Assembly (NCBI GenBank): GCA_008477525.1
Contig: SPDT01000004.1
Location: 868,001-932,000 of the forward strand
Length of the DNA: 64,000 nucleotides
DNA from: Hypomyces perniciosus
Lineage: Eukaryota > Ascomycota > Sordariomycetes > Hypocreales > Hypocreaceae
Reading direction: 5' to 3'
The notes beneath the pieces were generated by a model, which saw only the letters and a program-made list of their open reading frames with translations, made no database searches and was not told where the DNA came from. Within the stretch, counting starts at the first letter, position 1; each line of letters starts with the position of its first letter. Below are positions 32,657-43,564 of the stretch, in pieces. Position numbers and translations under genes: made by a program.

Positions 32657-35413
32657 ATGCCTACGGACCCAAATGAGAGTGAGCAGATCAGCAGCGATAT
32701 TTTTACGAGTACACCAGGCCGCAGGGCCAAAAAACGCGTGGGTTGGCACGCCAGCAGCGAGAGCGGAGGACGAGCATATCAAGAACCACCAGACAATTCA
32801 GCAGCATTGGCAAGAGTCGCATCTCCCACCAGCAGCGATTGGAGTCTGGATCGAGATGGCGCAGAGTCTGAACTGTCATCGTACCTTGCATCCCCGAGCA
32901 TCCCACTAACAGCTACCCCTCCCGGAGCTCCAGATGCCATGGAATTGAGACTCGCCTTGAACAGGGTGTTGACGGCCGAGCAAGAGGAACTGAGCCAGCA
33001 GCAACAGCAACAGCCACCGCTACAAACACCTTCTCCCAGTGCGGGAGGGTCTTCCACCCCAAGAGTGCCGAGACCGGTGCTCAGACGCAACACCAGCTAC
33101 AACGGTCCCCAGGAACATGAAGAAGCGGACAAAGCAGAGAAGCAGGCCACTGAGCGCCAGGTCCGCTCCATGACAGACGCCCGTCAGCGAGCTGATCGAT
33201 TGGCTGTGTCTGTGGGGGCTTTTCACTCGCGATCTGCCCCAGGATCAAGACGCAACTCCAACCAGTTTGAGGCTTCATTCCAGCCCTTGATCAAAGTCTC
33301 AGATGATCGCCACCCCAACCGAGACTTGGAGAACGAAGCTGCCATAGCTCCAGGACCTTTCCAGGTTAAACATCGTACCCCTCATAGCATTCGACGCCAG
33401 CCCCATGACGAGCACGATGTGGCAGAAGCTTTGGTGCGGTCTCACACCACAAAGTCTAAAAGCCACTTATTATACCACCAAGAGCCCTCTTCTTCTTCTG
33501 GCAGAGTCACACCAGTCATGATGCAAGCCTACGCCCAAGATTACGTCCCAAGACCCACGAAATATCGCGGAGGGATCTTGTCTTCTCTATTGAAGCTGTA
33601 TCGCGATGAGAACAGCACCGAGAGAGGACCTAGCAGCAGCGGGTTCAGCACTCCTGTTACGCCATCAACTCCCATCATGTCGCCTCACCCTTCGCCTCCG
33701 ACCTCACGGCGTCCTTCCACAGTTGGGAGCACCCGATCACGTTCGTCCAGCCGCTTGCGCGGCTACCACAAGTCGCAAAATTCGACCTCTTCCCTCGCTC
33801 TCCATGAGCTACTGAAATCCTCTTCCATGTTTGCCGCTCCTGGTTCCAGCGAAATATCCGATCAACTCACCGAGAAGATCAAGAAAGAAAAGACCACTAT
33901 CAAGCCAAAGAAAGAGCAGATTCGCATCACAGTTCACATTGCCGGAATTATTGCCCGCCACAAATATTTATTGAAGCTATGCCGTGCTCTCATGATGTAC
34001 GGCGCGCCGACGCACCGCCTCGAAGAGTACATGACCATGTCCTCTCGTGTCCTCGAAACCGAAGCCCAGTTCTTGTACATGCCGTCCTGCATGATTATCA
34101 GCTTCGACGACAGCTCGACACACACTGCCGAGGTCAAGGTAGTCCGAGTTCCCCAAGGAGTTGATCTCGGCCGCCTGCGAGATGTGCACAACATTTACAA
34201 GGACGTCGTTCACGATAAGCTCGGCGTGGAGGAAGCGACTCAACGACTAGATGAGGTCATGGATCGGAAGCCGAAATTCAGCACCTGGTTCCGAGTTCTC
34301 ATGTACGGAGTTGCGTCCGCCTGCGTTGCCCCATTCGCTTTCGAGGGGCGCTTCATTGACTTACCAATTGCGTTCCTCCTGGGCTGCATCGTCGGCCTGC
34401 TTCAGCTTGTCTTTGCGCCAAGCAACGAACTCTACGCCCACGTTTTTGAAGTTTCGGCAGCTGTCATCACCTCGTTTATCGCCCGTGGCTTCGGATCCAT
34501 TCAGGATGGAAAGCTGTTTTGCTTCAGCGCACTCGCCCAGAGCAGTATAGCTCTCATCCTACCCGGTTACATGGTGCTCTGTAGCTCCCTGGAGCTCCAG
34601 AGTCAAAACATTGTCGCTGGTAGTGTTCGCATGGTACATGCTATGATCTACACCCTCTTCTTAGGCTACGGAATCACCATTGGAGCTTCACTGTACGGCA
34701 TGCTGGACACGAAGGCCGCTAGCGAGATACACTGCCACAATCCACTTAATCGGAGCTGGTACTTGCTCTCCGTCCCTGGCTTCACACTGTGTCTCTGCAT
34801 CGTCAATCAAGCCAAGTGGAGGCAGACACCTGTGATGACCGTCATGGCTCTAGCTGGCTACTGTGTCAACAGCTACAGCAGCCTATACTTTGAAGGAAAC
34901 AGCCAGATTTCCAATATGCTGGGTGCCCTGGCAGTGGGACTCCTGGCTAATCTGTACTCGAGGCTGGGAAGACACGTGGAAAATGCATGGCTGGACATCG
35001 TCGAGTGGTGGCAATTCAAGGTGCAGCCCAGGTTCTCGAACAAGAAGCCCACACCACCCCCTGTTCCAGATCTAGAAGCTCGCGCAGGACCGCCCCCAGA
35101 AGAAATCCAGCGGCAGCCTCGCAAAGTTGGCTACAGCCTCGCCGCCGCGGCCATGCTCCCCGCTATCTTCGTACAAGTCCCGTCTGGTCTCGCTGCTGGT
35201 GGCTCGCTGCTGGCCGGCATCACCTCTGCGAACCAGCTTAATAACAACACCGCCGGCAGCAGTCCTCCTGCATTGGGTGCTTTTGATGGAACGGCGTTCA
35301 ATGTGCTCTTTAGCGTTATTCAAGTGGCCATCAGCATCAGTGTGGGCCTCTTTATGAGTGCCTTGATTGTGTATCCTTTGGGGAAGAGGAGGAGTGGACT
35401 ATTCAGTTTCTAA
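32657..35413 (+). CDS. PRM10-like membrane protein (ThrE/DUF1212 family)
   Basis: Single exon of 918 residues from the ATG beginning MPTDPNESEQ. The open frame extends further upstream, but that part has no family-like sequence. The first 400 residues are hydrophilic, Ser/Pro-rich and carry a Gln run. The ThrE domain starts near residue 430 (IARHKYLLKLCRALMMYGAPTHRLEE) with the typical cytosolic part, then five membrane helices. A second set of helices (DUF3815-like) fills the C-terminus to residue 915. Relatives include bacterial threonine/serine exporters and the yeast pheromone-regulated PRM10. Substrate in fungi is unknown. The gene is intact and ends about 300 bp before a transposon. Confidence 0.88.
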   Translation: MPTDPNESEQISSDIFTSTPGRRAKKRVGWHASSESGGRAYQEPPDNSAALARVASPTSSDWSLDRDGAESELSSYLASPSIPLTATPPGAPDAMELRLALNRVLTAEQEELSQQQQQQPPLQTPSPSAGGSSTPRVPRPVLRRNTSYNGPQEHEEADKAEKQATERQVRSMTDARQRADRLAVSVGAFHSRSAPGSRRNSNQFEASFQPLIKVSDDRHPNRDLENEAAIAPGPFQVKHRTPHSIRRQPHDEHDVAEALVRSHTTKSKSHLLYHQEPSSSSGRVTPVMMQAYAQDYVPRPTKYRGGILSSLLKLYRDENSTERGPSSSGFSTPVTPSTPIMSPHPSPPTSRRPSTVGSTRSRSSSRLRGYHKSQNSTSSLALHELLKSSSMFAAPGSSEISDQLTEKIKKEKTTIKPKKEQIRITVHIAGIIARHKYLLKLCRALMMYGAPTHRLEEYMTMSSRVLETEAQFLYMPSCMIISFDDSSTHTAEVKVVRVPQGVDLGRLRDVHNIYKDVVHDKLGVEEATQRLDEVMDRKPKFSTWFRVLMYGVASACVAPFAFEGRFIDLPIAFLLGCIVGLLQLVFAPSNELYAHVFEVSAAVITSFIARGFGSIQDGKLFCFSALAQSSIALILPGYMVLCSSLELQSQNIVAGSVRMVHAMIYTLFLGYGITIGASLYGMLDTKAASEIHCHNPLNRSWYLLSVPGFTLCLCIVNQAKWRQTPVMTVMALAGYCVNSYSSLYFEGNSQISNMLGALAVGLLANLYSRLGRHVENAWLDIVEWWQFKVQPRFSNKKPTPPPVPDLEARAGPPPEEIQRQPRKVGYSLAAAAMLPAIFVQVPSGLAAGGSLLAGITSANQLNNNTAGSSPPALGAFDGTAFNVLFSVIQVAISISVGLFMSALIVYPLGKRRSGLFSF

Positions 35414-35708
35414 GTCCAGCTGGATTTTCATGGACAAATCTATACAGGAAATTCGGTACAGGAGACCAGAAAGCGAAGATTCATTTAGGGCGCAAAAAAG
35501 CATTTCCTTTGCTATGTTTCTTTCCTAGCGCAGCCAAAGAGCACTGTGTTTCCCCCCTTTACGACAGAGAGGCGATGATAATTGTTCTGTTTTTTTCATC
35601 AGCGTCGTTAATCCAATTTAAGATTCTTTTTATCTGGCCTTCTTTATAACGAGACAAAGACGAGCAGGGAAATAGCGTCAAGTATGGGATTCAGTTGCGT
35701 GGAGTTTG
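35414..35708. other. 3' flank before the transposon
   Basis: AT-rich 3' region of the PRM10-like gene. Nothing else is recognised up to the target-site duplication. Confidence 0.4.
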
Positions 35709-35716
35709 ATTTGTCG
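35709..35716. repeat. left 8-bp target-site duplication of hAT element
   Basis: ATTTGTCG directly before the left inverted end. The same eight bases directly follow the right end at 39135-39142. Confidence 0.92.
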
Positions 35717-35736
35717 CAGGCTGGCGATCCATTCCA
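35717..35736 (+). repeat. left terminal inverted repeat of hAT element
   Basis: Twenty bases matching the reverse complement of 39115-39134 with one mismatch, at position 5. Confidence 0.9.
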
Positions 35737-36058
35737 TTTCCATCCACGCAGCCTTAGCTGAGTGGATGGACGTCCATTTCAGTCAACGTGCAGTGGAATG
35801 GGTGGAATGGACGCCCAGAGCAGTCGCATGGAATGGATGGAAATGGAAATGGATGCGTGGATGGGGTTACCTAAATAGGAAAGGTATCGCGCTAATAGAT
35901 TAGTTACTATATATAGTACTCACCACAGTCACTGTAACCATCTCAATGATCACCAAGCAACAAAATTCATTATACAGGATATCTCTCTTATTATACATAA
36001 TTAAAACAAGCACTTTCTTAATGAGCCCAGGCTCTAGCCAGTGCGCTATAAATAAAGT

Positions 36059-38398
36059 CTAGAGAGGGATAGTACATACAATTCGCCCACCTGTTACTTC
36101 ACGAGCTTCTATAAAGCTCAGTTCGGCAAGCGGATCGGTATCCGATAACTCAACCTCTTCAAGAAGCTTCTCCACACTTCGAATATATCCCCCACGAAGC
36201 CACGATCTCACCGTCTGCGTCATTCCAATTGTACTAGCATCCAGATTTGCCCGGTCATCTCGAACCATTCTGCCGGCCGTAGAGAAAAGTCTCTCAACGT
36301 CAGCAGACATTGGAAGAGTAGAAAGAACATCAAGGGCCATCCGTGATAGGCGAGGATATTCCTCCCGTCTGTCGCACCAATAGCTGATGGGATCCAGGAT
36401 CCTCTGATCCGATTTATGTACGTCTCGAAACCAATCGTTATATTCATCTCCCACAGCTGACGAAGCAGGAGTGAATGGCGACTGTAATAATGCCGGCGCC
36501 TGACGAGACTCCTCGCAGTACTCGTTGAAGGGATTTCGATAAGTTCGCTGCTTCTTCATAACCGGTTCTCGGTCTCGAGAAACGACCTGCGGATCGTATT
36601 GAGACCTATACAGCCCCTCCACAAGGGACTTTGCAGTCTGGATCCATTCTGGGCGATCTGCCCATATGTCCTCAAAGTATCCCCAACGATATGCTGGATG
36701 AAGCGCGACAGCTGCATAATAGACCGGTGTCTCATCAAGCCGCGAGTAGTACTCATCAAGTTTCTTCCAGCAGAGATTAATATTGACCTTGAAGTGCTCA
36801 GGGTCGGGATATCGATGAGCAGCGGCCTTATATACCTCCATTTTATTAAGCAGGTACTCGTAGCCAAACATAAGATCCCAAGAGCATCCATATGCTTTAG
36901 TATAGCCATACTTTCGCATCCGCTGTCGACCGTCACCTTCAAGGGTAATTAAAACATGCTCAAAATGTTGGAGGACCTCGTTAAAAAGAGCGATAATATT
37001 CCAATCCTTCTCATCGAGTTTGTTGTCATCCCTGAGACAAAGTGGCATTTCACTCCTCGACTTCTTTCCCCTTAAAATTGACCCTTCCCACTCGTTTTTC
37101 TGCCTATACCAGAGTTCTTCAAGGAAGTCCTTCAGGAGAAGAGCGCGTCGGATCATGTAAAGAGTAGAAAGCCAACGAGTTACCACATCAGTAATGACAT
37201 CTAGAGGCTTTTTTGCTTGTATTGTCGGATCCTCAGACTTCTCGAACGCGACCAACTGAAGAGACCGAAGGAGATTAGTTAGTAAGTCTGAACGATGAAT
37301 CCAAACGACAAGGTTATGGAGTTTCCCAATAGGGCCTTTCCGTCTCCACATCTCATGGGCCTTCGCATTAAGCGCCTCATTTCCAAGGATATCATCCTCA
37401 AATGCCTCAGAGTCATGGCCAAAAAGCAGCGCTTTAACAGCAAGATTAAGGATATGGCCAAAGCAGCGTAATCGCCGGGTTTCTCCCTTAAAGCCCAGCG
37501 CTTTTCCGATTTCCTTCATCGCTGTATCGTTGTTGCTGGCGTTATCAAGTGTAAAGTATCCGACCTTCTGGGTTATATCATAGCTCCGAAGGATATCGAC
37601 AACATGAGCAGCAATATTCTCCCCAGAATGACGATCGACAAGCTCTGGAAGTCCAAGGACAAGTTTTTGTGGCTGGCCAACGGTATCAAGAAAATAGCAA
37701 ACGATTCCATATAGAGCATGGCGATTATTCGACCTCCAGCCATCGAACGCTATGTGAATCAGCCCTGGGGCTGCCGCCAACACTCGCTTTATTTCCTCTA
37801 TGTTTTCTTCGTACACCTTAAGGATGCGTCTGCGAACGGTATCGTGGGTGATATGTGCCTCGGTCGTCTTCACGAGGGGATTGAGGTACTCGAAAACTGC
37901 GCGGAGGTACGGATCTTCGCTTTGTCGGAAGGAGGAATTACTGTTGATGATCCAACAGACTACCAAGCGCTGGAAGGCTAATCGATCAAAACGGCCGATG
38001 ATCTGGTTGGCAATCTGCTGTTCTCGCGAGTTATATGTGTTCAGCTTCATCATCTCGGCGATATTCCTTGATGACGTATTCTCTTTTGCTTTACTTGGCG
38101 GCTTCCGCCTGCCTGAAGGATCCCAGATACTGTGGTCGGTCCAGAGGTGGATCTCTGCGTTCTGTGTGCCATTCGAGGCAGTCGAGTGAGGTTTTTGCTT
38201 ACTACTCTTTACGCAGACCTTGCAAACCCATCGCCGCTTTGTATCATCGTCGCTCTTCTCGATATCGTAACCGAATTGCCATATCCATGACGATATGGAT
38301 GCGCAACGCTGGGATTGAGTATACCCAGGGAAGTATTTCCAAGGGAAAAGGTCCCACAGGTTCTCCTGGTCCTCCTGGGCCTGTATCTGAGGATGCAT
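36059..38398 (-). CDS. hAT family transposase
   Basis: Single open frame of 779 residues. The N-terminal part has a BED-like zinc finger (CKVC near residue 62, then spaced His residues). The RNase H-like catalytic core is recognisable from FDGW near residue 215 and from FTLDNASNND near 280. The C-terminal hAT dimerisation region contains the family signature LSTLPMSADVERLFSTAGRM. The enzyme cuts and pastes DNA ends in the nucleus, generating 8-bp duplications, which agrees with the flanks. No stop or frameshift is present, unlike most fungal transposons that have passed through repeat-induced mutation. Flanking AT-rich segments inside the element have no other gene. Confidence 0.93.
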   Translation of the reverse strand: MHPQIQAQEDQENLWDLFPWKYFPGYTQSQRCASISSWIWQFGYDIEKSDDDTKRRWVCKVCVKSSKQKPHSTASNGTQNAEIHLWTDHSIWDPSGRRKPPSKAKENTSSRNIAEMMKLNTYNSREQQIANQIIGRFDRLAFQRLVVCWIINSNSSFRQSEDPYLRAVFEYLNPLVKTTEAHITHDTVRRRILKVYEENIEEIKRVLAAAPGLIHIAFDGWRSNNRHALYGIVCYFLDTVGQPQKLVLGLPELVDRHSGENIAAHVVDILRSYDITQKVGYFTLDNASNNDTAMKEIGKALGFKGETRRLRCFGHILNLAVKALLFGHDSEAFEDDILGNEALNAKAHEMWRRKGPIGKLHNLVVWIHRSDLLTNLLRSLQLVAFEKSEDPTIQAKKPLDVITDVVTRWLSTLYMIRRALLLKDFLEELWYRQKNEWEGSILRGKKSRSEMPLCLRDDNKLDEKDWNIIALFNEVLQHFEHVLITLEGDGRQRMRKYGYTKAYGCSWDLMFGYEYLLNKMEVYKAAAHRYPDPEHFKVNINLCWKKLDEYYSRLDETPVYYAAVALHPAYRWGYFEDIWADRPEWIQTAKSLVEGLYRSQYDPQVVSRDREPVMKKQRTYRNPFNEYCEESRQAPALLQSPFTPASSAVGDEYNDWFRDVHKSDQRILDPISYWCDRREEYPRLSRMALDVLSTLPMSADVERLFSTAGRMVRDDRANLDASTIGMTQTVRSWLRGGYIRSVEKLLEEVELSDTDPLAELSFIEAREVTGGRIVCTIPL

Positions 38399-39114
38399 AG
38401 GGTTAATAAATTATGCTTATGGCGATTCCATTAATAAAAAATTCATATACGAAGTACATAAAACCCTTTCTCCTAATAGAAGTTCAACGCGCCTGAACGC
38501 GGTAACTAAGAACGCGAAATCTCCACGCTCCTGGCTACCAAAAAAAAAAAATCTTCCATAATCACTACTAACATATGTAAGAGCAAAATGTATAGTGATT
38601 TGTTAGTGGTGACTTAAGTTTAGCGTCCCTCTAGTTTTATACTAGGCTAAGTGATGCAGGTATTTTTATAGCTTAACTTGATGCGAAAACCTGACAGTTA
38701 TTACGGAGTACATAAATACAGTTTTTAAAAAAGATATTTATTATAATTGGAATAGAGTTGGCCTTTCTAGCAATATACTAAAATATATATAATAAGATTC
38801 ATTTCTCTCTATATAGCTATATATTAAATGCATATAGATTTAGTTTCGTTTACCTACTCTTCCAATGATATATAGGGTATGTTGGCGGAGGGTCAGGTAG
38901 AACAAGCACGGAGTCTCTGGTAATGATGTCACTGACTTGGGCAATGGTAAGTATACTATTTTAGGGTGATGATTAAGCGCCCCCCTGCTTCCATTTCCAT
39001 CCACGGGACCCTTCCGTGGATGGATGGATTATGTAATGGCAGGCGCGATGGAATGGATGGAAATGGATGCACGGGCCATTCATTTCCATAAATGGACGCC
39101 CGTGGAAATGGACG

Positions 39115-39134
39115 TGGAATGGATCGCCACCCTG
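39115..39134 (-). repeat. right terminal inverted repeat of hAT element
   Basis: Partner of the 20-base left end, with a single mismatch. Confidence 0.9.
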
Positions 39135-39142
39135 ATTTGTCG
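39135..39142. repeat. right 8-bp target-site duplication of hAT element
   Basis: ATTTGTCG, identical to 35709-35716. Confidence 0.92.
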
Positions 39143-41041
39143 GGCTTTGGTGTTTACTTGGAGGGACCTCAATTTAGATCACAGGTATCAGTACTGTGAT
39201 TTGGCAGCATATGTCCATGCACAGAGTTGTGTTTAATTCGAGATTTTTCGGGTATTTTTCTGTCTCTCTTTTGTGAACAAGTGACTGAGATGCTCTGAGG
39301 GAGGAGTTGGCAGAACTAGTAGCTACACAATTTCATTTGTCTATGACAACAGCAGATATCTATCTATCGTAATTTTGATATCCTAGCAATCAGAAACCTT
39401 CGTCTATCGGATCTCATCTATCGGAGTAAACTAGGGAAGCTTGACGCCTCAGATCTCTCCACCCATCTCCAAGCCCCATCTGCCCCCCAAGATTATAGCG
39501 TCGATTTCTTAAGCGGTTAAACGGACCCATCTCTCTGGGGATCGCCCCATTCCCCATTGCGGAGATGTCAGTTTCCCAAGGGAGGTATCCTAGAAAATGA
39601 GCAGGTTGCAACAGTCTCAAGACCACGTGGTTGGAGCGGTTTGCTGAGACATATGTATGTTGTTGTACGTAATATGTTGCGTGGAATCGTTGTGGGAACA
39701 TTCCAAACGGTTGTGTCTTGTGCCCATCTTAGACATGTAGTTTTGGGAGAGGCTTGCGGGCGGTTGCGTGGGTGAGAGTGGCGGGCTGGTAATGTCACGG
39801 GATATGTAAATTGAAGCAGTCGAAATTCTTCAAGCCGGATAGTGGATGAAACATAGCTTAATGAGTATATTTTACATAAAAATGACGGAGTCCAATATAT
39901 AGGATCCTCTTTTCTGTTGAGAGGGTGTCTCCCCTCCCCCCCCTCGTGGGGTATTAGACGGGTAGCATGAAAAGTATCCAAACCTAGGATACAAGCCGAG
40001 CACGATTTCTTGCTTTTTAATACGTAAACGAGTCATTCCCAGACATGGCTGAGTGTTTATTATGATGTCAGAAGATCGACAGGCCCTTAAAGCTAGGCAT
40101 GGCAGTCAATTCATTGCATCACACAGTTGACCACGATGCAGAACGCATCACCCATCGCTTGGCCAATCTGAAGACAATCTCGTCGCACGTCATCAATTAG
40201 CTCCATGCACTCCGTACGGAATAATAATTTCCCTTGGTAGCAATGCTCTCCAAAATCTGGCAGAAATCCGATCCAACCACCTCACTACAACACGGAACTA
40301 CTGGCATGCAAGTGTTTCAAGTCGGCCTTCAACCAACAGTCGGGTCCGACGATGTTGAATCTTTTACCATACTGGAGTTTTTAATGTCTTGTCTCACACG
40401 CTCCCATAGCTCAGAAAAGCTGGGGAATCCCCACGAGACGGGAGCTCAGTGTGGGGACAAGCTCAAATATCACGATGACACAAGTCATGTCGGCGAAGCG
40501 TCCCATTCTTTACCAAGCCCCCCTTACTTTGGCCCGCTATAGAGATGACACAGCATGACAGAAGCTGCATGTCAGTTAATACTCTCATGGGTCTGTCTTA
40601 ATCTCAACTAGTTGCCGCGTCATGGTCCTCAGTTCTGCGACACCTCGCGTAGGACACTCCCCATTAACTCGAAACAAGCCCCAAGGGATATCTCGATCTA
40701 TCCACTCCACGGCAAAGGATGTTCTTAAGATACCCCACAAAAAATTTGAAGTAAAATATCAAGCTCTAGAATAAAACTTGCAAATTGTCTGTGTGGTGGC
40801 AAGACTTTGACTAATGGGTATGGATGATCAAGGCCCAGATGCTGGTCAGTCCAAAATCCATATTCGTCACCAAGAGCATTAAAAAATAGACCCAAAGATC
40901 TCTGATTGAGAAACGCCAACAGCCGTAGTATTTTTGATCCCAGCACCCAAGTACTCCATCCGATCAACCTGTTCTAGCCGGTTTAAGCTTAACAATTGCT
41001 GCTCGAACAACCAAGGGTACCCCTTATGTTTATAAATCCGT
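39143..41041. other. intergenic, no supported gene
   Basis: About 1.9 kb. Only unsupported short frames are seen. A palindromic CTCCGTACGGA lies near 40,209. Confidence 0.4.
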
Positions 41042-43564
41042 TTAGTCCAGAACCTTGAGCATATTGTACGCCTTGTGACCAATCACCCTTTTCACCACCG
41101 CCAACGGATCCTTCTTCTTAGGCTCGGGGGTCGACTCTGCAGTCTTTCCCTTTCTTTCACCCTCATCGTCGTCCTCGCCCCCATCTTCTTTCAGCTCCTT
41201 AAAGGACCCATTGTCCATAAAGGACTTCAACATGCCATGTGAGTATCCGGCTACCATAACTGTACCTACTTCAGTCGTGGTAACCTGCTTCGGGGGAATC
41301 GGACATCCAGACCCTGTCGTCGCGTCCTCATAGCCCGCCTTGCCACCGGCCAGGTTCCAAAAGACAAGTTCCGGCATTTCATACCCGGCATCAGCAAATA
41401 ATTTCTTAATCCGCTCATACGAATAGTTCCACTGAGGTGCAAGGATGGACTGGGCTTTGTTAAAATGCACATCGCTGAACACAAACACTCGCTTGACCAT
41501 GTCTTCCTGCTTCAGTTTGTTCTGAATGGCCATCGGTAGAATGAGGTCCTCAAACACGGAGACTATGTTGACAGTGGTATCCCATCTCGATTTCTTTATC
41601 TCTTGTATCTTCTCTGCGAGCGGCTTAGAGAGGTCAAGCTTCACCAGCTCTGGCTTGGAGTGAAAGTTCACAAACGCACCCCCGAAGGGGGGCTTTGTGA
41701 CCTCGGCGATCAAAAGGGAGAGACTAATCGCGGTATCCATGGGACAAGTCAAATCCTTGAATGCCAGGGAATACATGCTTCCCGAAACATCGCAGACGGC
41801 AAGGCATGACGAGAGAGTCCCGGAATCTTTGATTCGCTGTACAAGACTATTCCACTGACTGTCGACTACCTTGTAGTTAACCGTCAAGGCTTTACATAGT
41901 ACAACAGCCTCCGGAGGGATGTTTTGCATATCCTCATTGTCCAAGTCAGGCTTGAGACCATCGACAGAGTGGACGAGGGTTGAAGGATACAGTGGTGCGC
42001 CTGAAAATTTTCCGATTTTCCCTTCTGCCAAGAGATCGATGTATGTCTCGAAGCGAGCAGTGTCCTTGATGATGAATAACTGGTGATAACGATGCAGTGC
42101 AATGGAGGACACGCGGTCGTACTGGATGTTCCAAAAGGTATTGGCCGTAAGGTCCCGCTCCACAACCTCCAGGTGCTTGCGGAGTGCAGAGATATCCTTA
42201 CGGTACTCCTCACGGGCATAGCGGATGTACGTCTCAGAGTCATCGGTTGGAGAGAGAACGCTGTCGAACAATTCGCGTGGGTACATAATTTCCGCAATGG
42301 TGCTGATGACAAAAGTGTGTCTATCGTGAAAATGATCGTGGGAGGGAGCCCACTTTGCGCAGAGTGAGATGCTCTTTTTGGCATTGGAGTCTGAGCCACG
42401 AAGTACCGCTATATCAGCCTGGAGCTGTTCAGCAAAGAGCCGAGCGACGGTGAGATGCAAGGCGCGATAGACGGGGTTTAGGTGAAAAGCCTCGATGGCA
42501 GCTTTACGTCGACTGATGCGGACCCCTAACCTAGCTGCCTTGGAGGTCCCAAGACGAGCAGTTTTCTCCTTCCGAACAGGTACTGTTCCAACAGTAGCAG
42601 TCTGGCTGCCATTTTTGCGTGCGTTGGCATTGATGGCACTCTGCCTCTTCGCGTACATGGCACGCTTAAATGCAGTGCTCGGGTTATTCACTCTTTTGAT
42701 TTGAGCCCTGGTCTTGATTACTACATCTTCAACGTTGAAGAGATCTCGAGGGTTCGCAAGCACATGGAGTTTGTCGTTGACAGCCAAGGCCAATATGTTA
42801 AGAAGATCCTTCCAGTAACCATGAGCGACGCCGTGTCTGGCATCAAACCGATTGGGATCATCGCCATCTGGTTTAGTCTCCGTAATGACAAAATCATCTT
42901 CGCCTGCCTTCTTGACCTTTTGTTCAATTACCGGGCGGCTCAACCATCGTAGATTGGCGACTAGGGTGAGAGGATGGTTCTGGGCCAGCCATCCAGCAGC
43001 GCGGTAGAATGTGGTTTTGGAGCGCCTACCCAAATGGACGGAGCGGGCGTTGAAGATTACCTTGAGAGTGGAGAGAGGATCGTCAGCCCAAGCTGCCTCA
43101 AGGATCTCTTGCAGACGAGGACCTGTTACAACGTCCTCCAGCTCGAAGAAGAGGTCGACGAGAGCGTTTCTGGTAGGCCGATATGCAACATTGGCATTCT
43201 TGGCCAACATCTTACCCAACGTATTGACCGGAGCCTTTCTCCTCTTGCCATGATTCAACAGAGTCTTCCTGGAGCGACTAGAGCTTGCAGGGTTCTCTCT
43301 ATGTGTCTTGGTGCCTGTGTCTACAGGGTTGAGATCCATAGCAGCGAGTTTGTGCTTGATCCCCGCAGTGGCTGTACTGGCAAGGGTATAGTTCTCCGAG
43401 CCAGTGGTCCGCCGGCGACGAAGTTCGTCCGCAATGAATCTGTCGAATTCGGCACGAGACTTTCTCAAGGCCTTGTGTGAAGGGAACAGCACAGGGTACG
43501 TGATTCTCAGAAACCATGGCTGGTCCCCCTGCTGCTGCTCATTCTGGCCCTCAACTGCAGCCAT
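41042..43564 (-). CDS. DUF2828 protein with von Willebrand A-like domain
   Basis: Single exon of 840 residues. The N-terminal half resembles the helical-repeat part of DUF2828 proteins (ELEDVVTGPRLQEILEAAW, then FYRAAGWLAQNHPLTLVANL). The C-terminal half is von Willebrand A-like, with a complete metal-binding motif DVSGSMYS near residue 590, a Thr in RWDTTVN and an Asp in VFSDVHF. The overall order (helical repeat ring plus VWA with MIDAS) recalls the Ro60/TROVE RNA-binding proteins, so RNA binding is a reasonable guess but not shown here. A basic segment lies between residues 310 and 370. A Glu/Lys-rich insertion sits near the C-terminus. Complete and intact. Confidence 0.85.
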   Translation of the reverse strand: MAAVEGQNEQQQGDQPWFLRITYPVLFPSHKALRKSRAEFDRFIADELRRRRTTGSENYTLASTATAGIKHKLAAMDLNPVDTGTKTHRENPASSSRSRKTLLNHGKRRKAPVNTLGKMLAKNANVAYRPTRNALVDLFFELEDVVTGPRLQEILEAAWADDPLSTLKVIFNARSVHLGRRSKTTFYRAAGWLAQNHPLTLVANLRWLSRPVIEQKVKKAGEDDFVITETKPDGDDPNRFDARHGVAHGYWKDLLNILALAVNDKLHVLANPRDLFNVEDVVIKTRAQIKRVNNPSTAFKRAMYAKRQSAINANARKNGSQTATVGTVPVRKEKTARLGTSKAARLGVRISRRKAAIEAFHLNPVYRALHLTVARLFAEQLQADIAVLRGSDSNAKKSISLCAKWAPSHDHFHDRHTFVISTIAEIMYPRELFDSVLSPTDDSETYIRYAREEYRKDISALRKHLEVVERDLTANTFWNIQYDRVSSIALHRYHQLFIIKDTARFETYIDLLAEGKIGKFSGAPLYPSTLVHSVDGLKPDLDNEDMQNIPPEAVVLCKALTVNYKVVDSQWNSLVQRIKDSGTLSSCLAVCDVSGSMYSLAFKDLTCPMDTAISLSLLIAEVTKPPFGGAFVNFHSKPELVKLDLSKPLAEKIQEIKKSRWDTTVNIVSVFEDLILPMAIQNKLKQEDMVKRVFVFSDVHFNKAQSILAPQWNYSYERIKKLFADAGYEMPELVFWNLAGGKAGYEDATTGSGCPIPPKQVTTTEVGTVMVAGYSHGMLKSFMDNGSFKELKEDGGEDDDEGERKGKTAESTPEPKKKDPLAVVKRVIGHKAYNMLKVLD

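Larger units (their letters stand above)
35717..39134. mobile_element. complete hAT DNA transposon, 3,418 bp
   Basis: The left end CAGGCTGGCGATCCATTCCA and the reverse complement of the right end CAGGGTGGCGATCCATTCCA match at 19 of 20 positions. The ends begin CAGG, as is usual for hAT elements. A perfect 8-bp duplication ATTTGTCG flanks it. Subterminal zones (35,727-35,870 and 38,990-39,130) are packed with short TGGAATGGATGGAAATGG-type motifs on both strands, probable transposase binding sites. Inside is one uninterrupted transposase gene on the minus strand. Everything required for a self-mobile element is visible, so the insertion is probably young. Confidence 0.93.

Noticed and set aside
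40234..40542. 102-residue plus-strand frame
   Set aside because: No motif, splice context or neighbour support; likely chance.
42083..43517. Several frames opposite the DUF2828 gene
   Set aside because: They are antisense shadows of a long intact coding frame.
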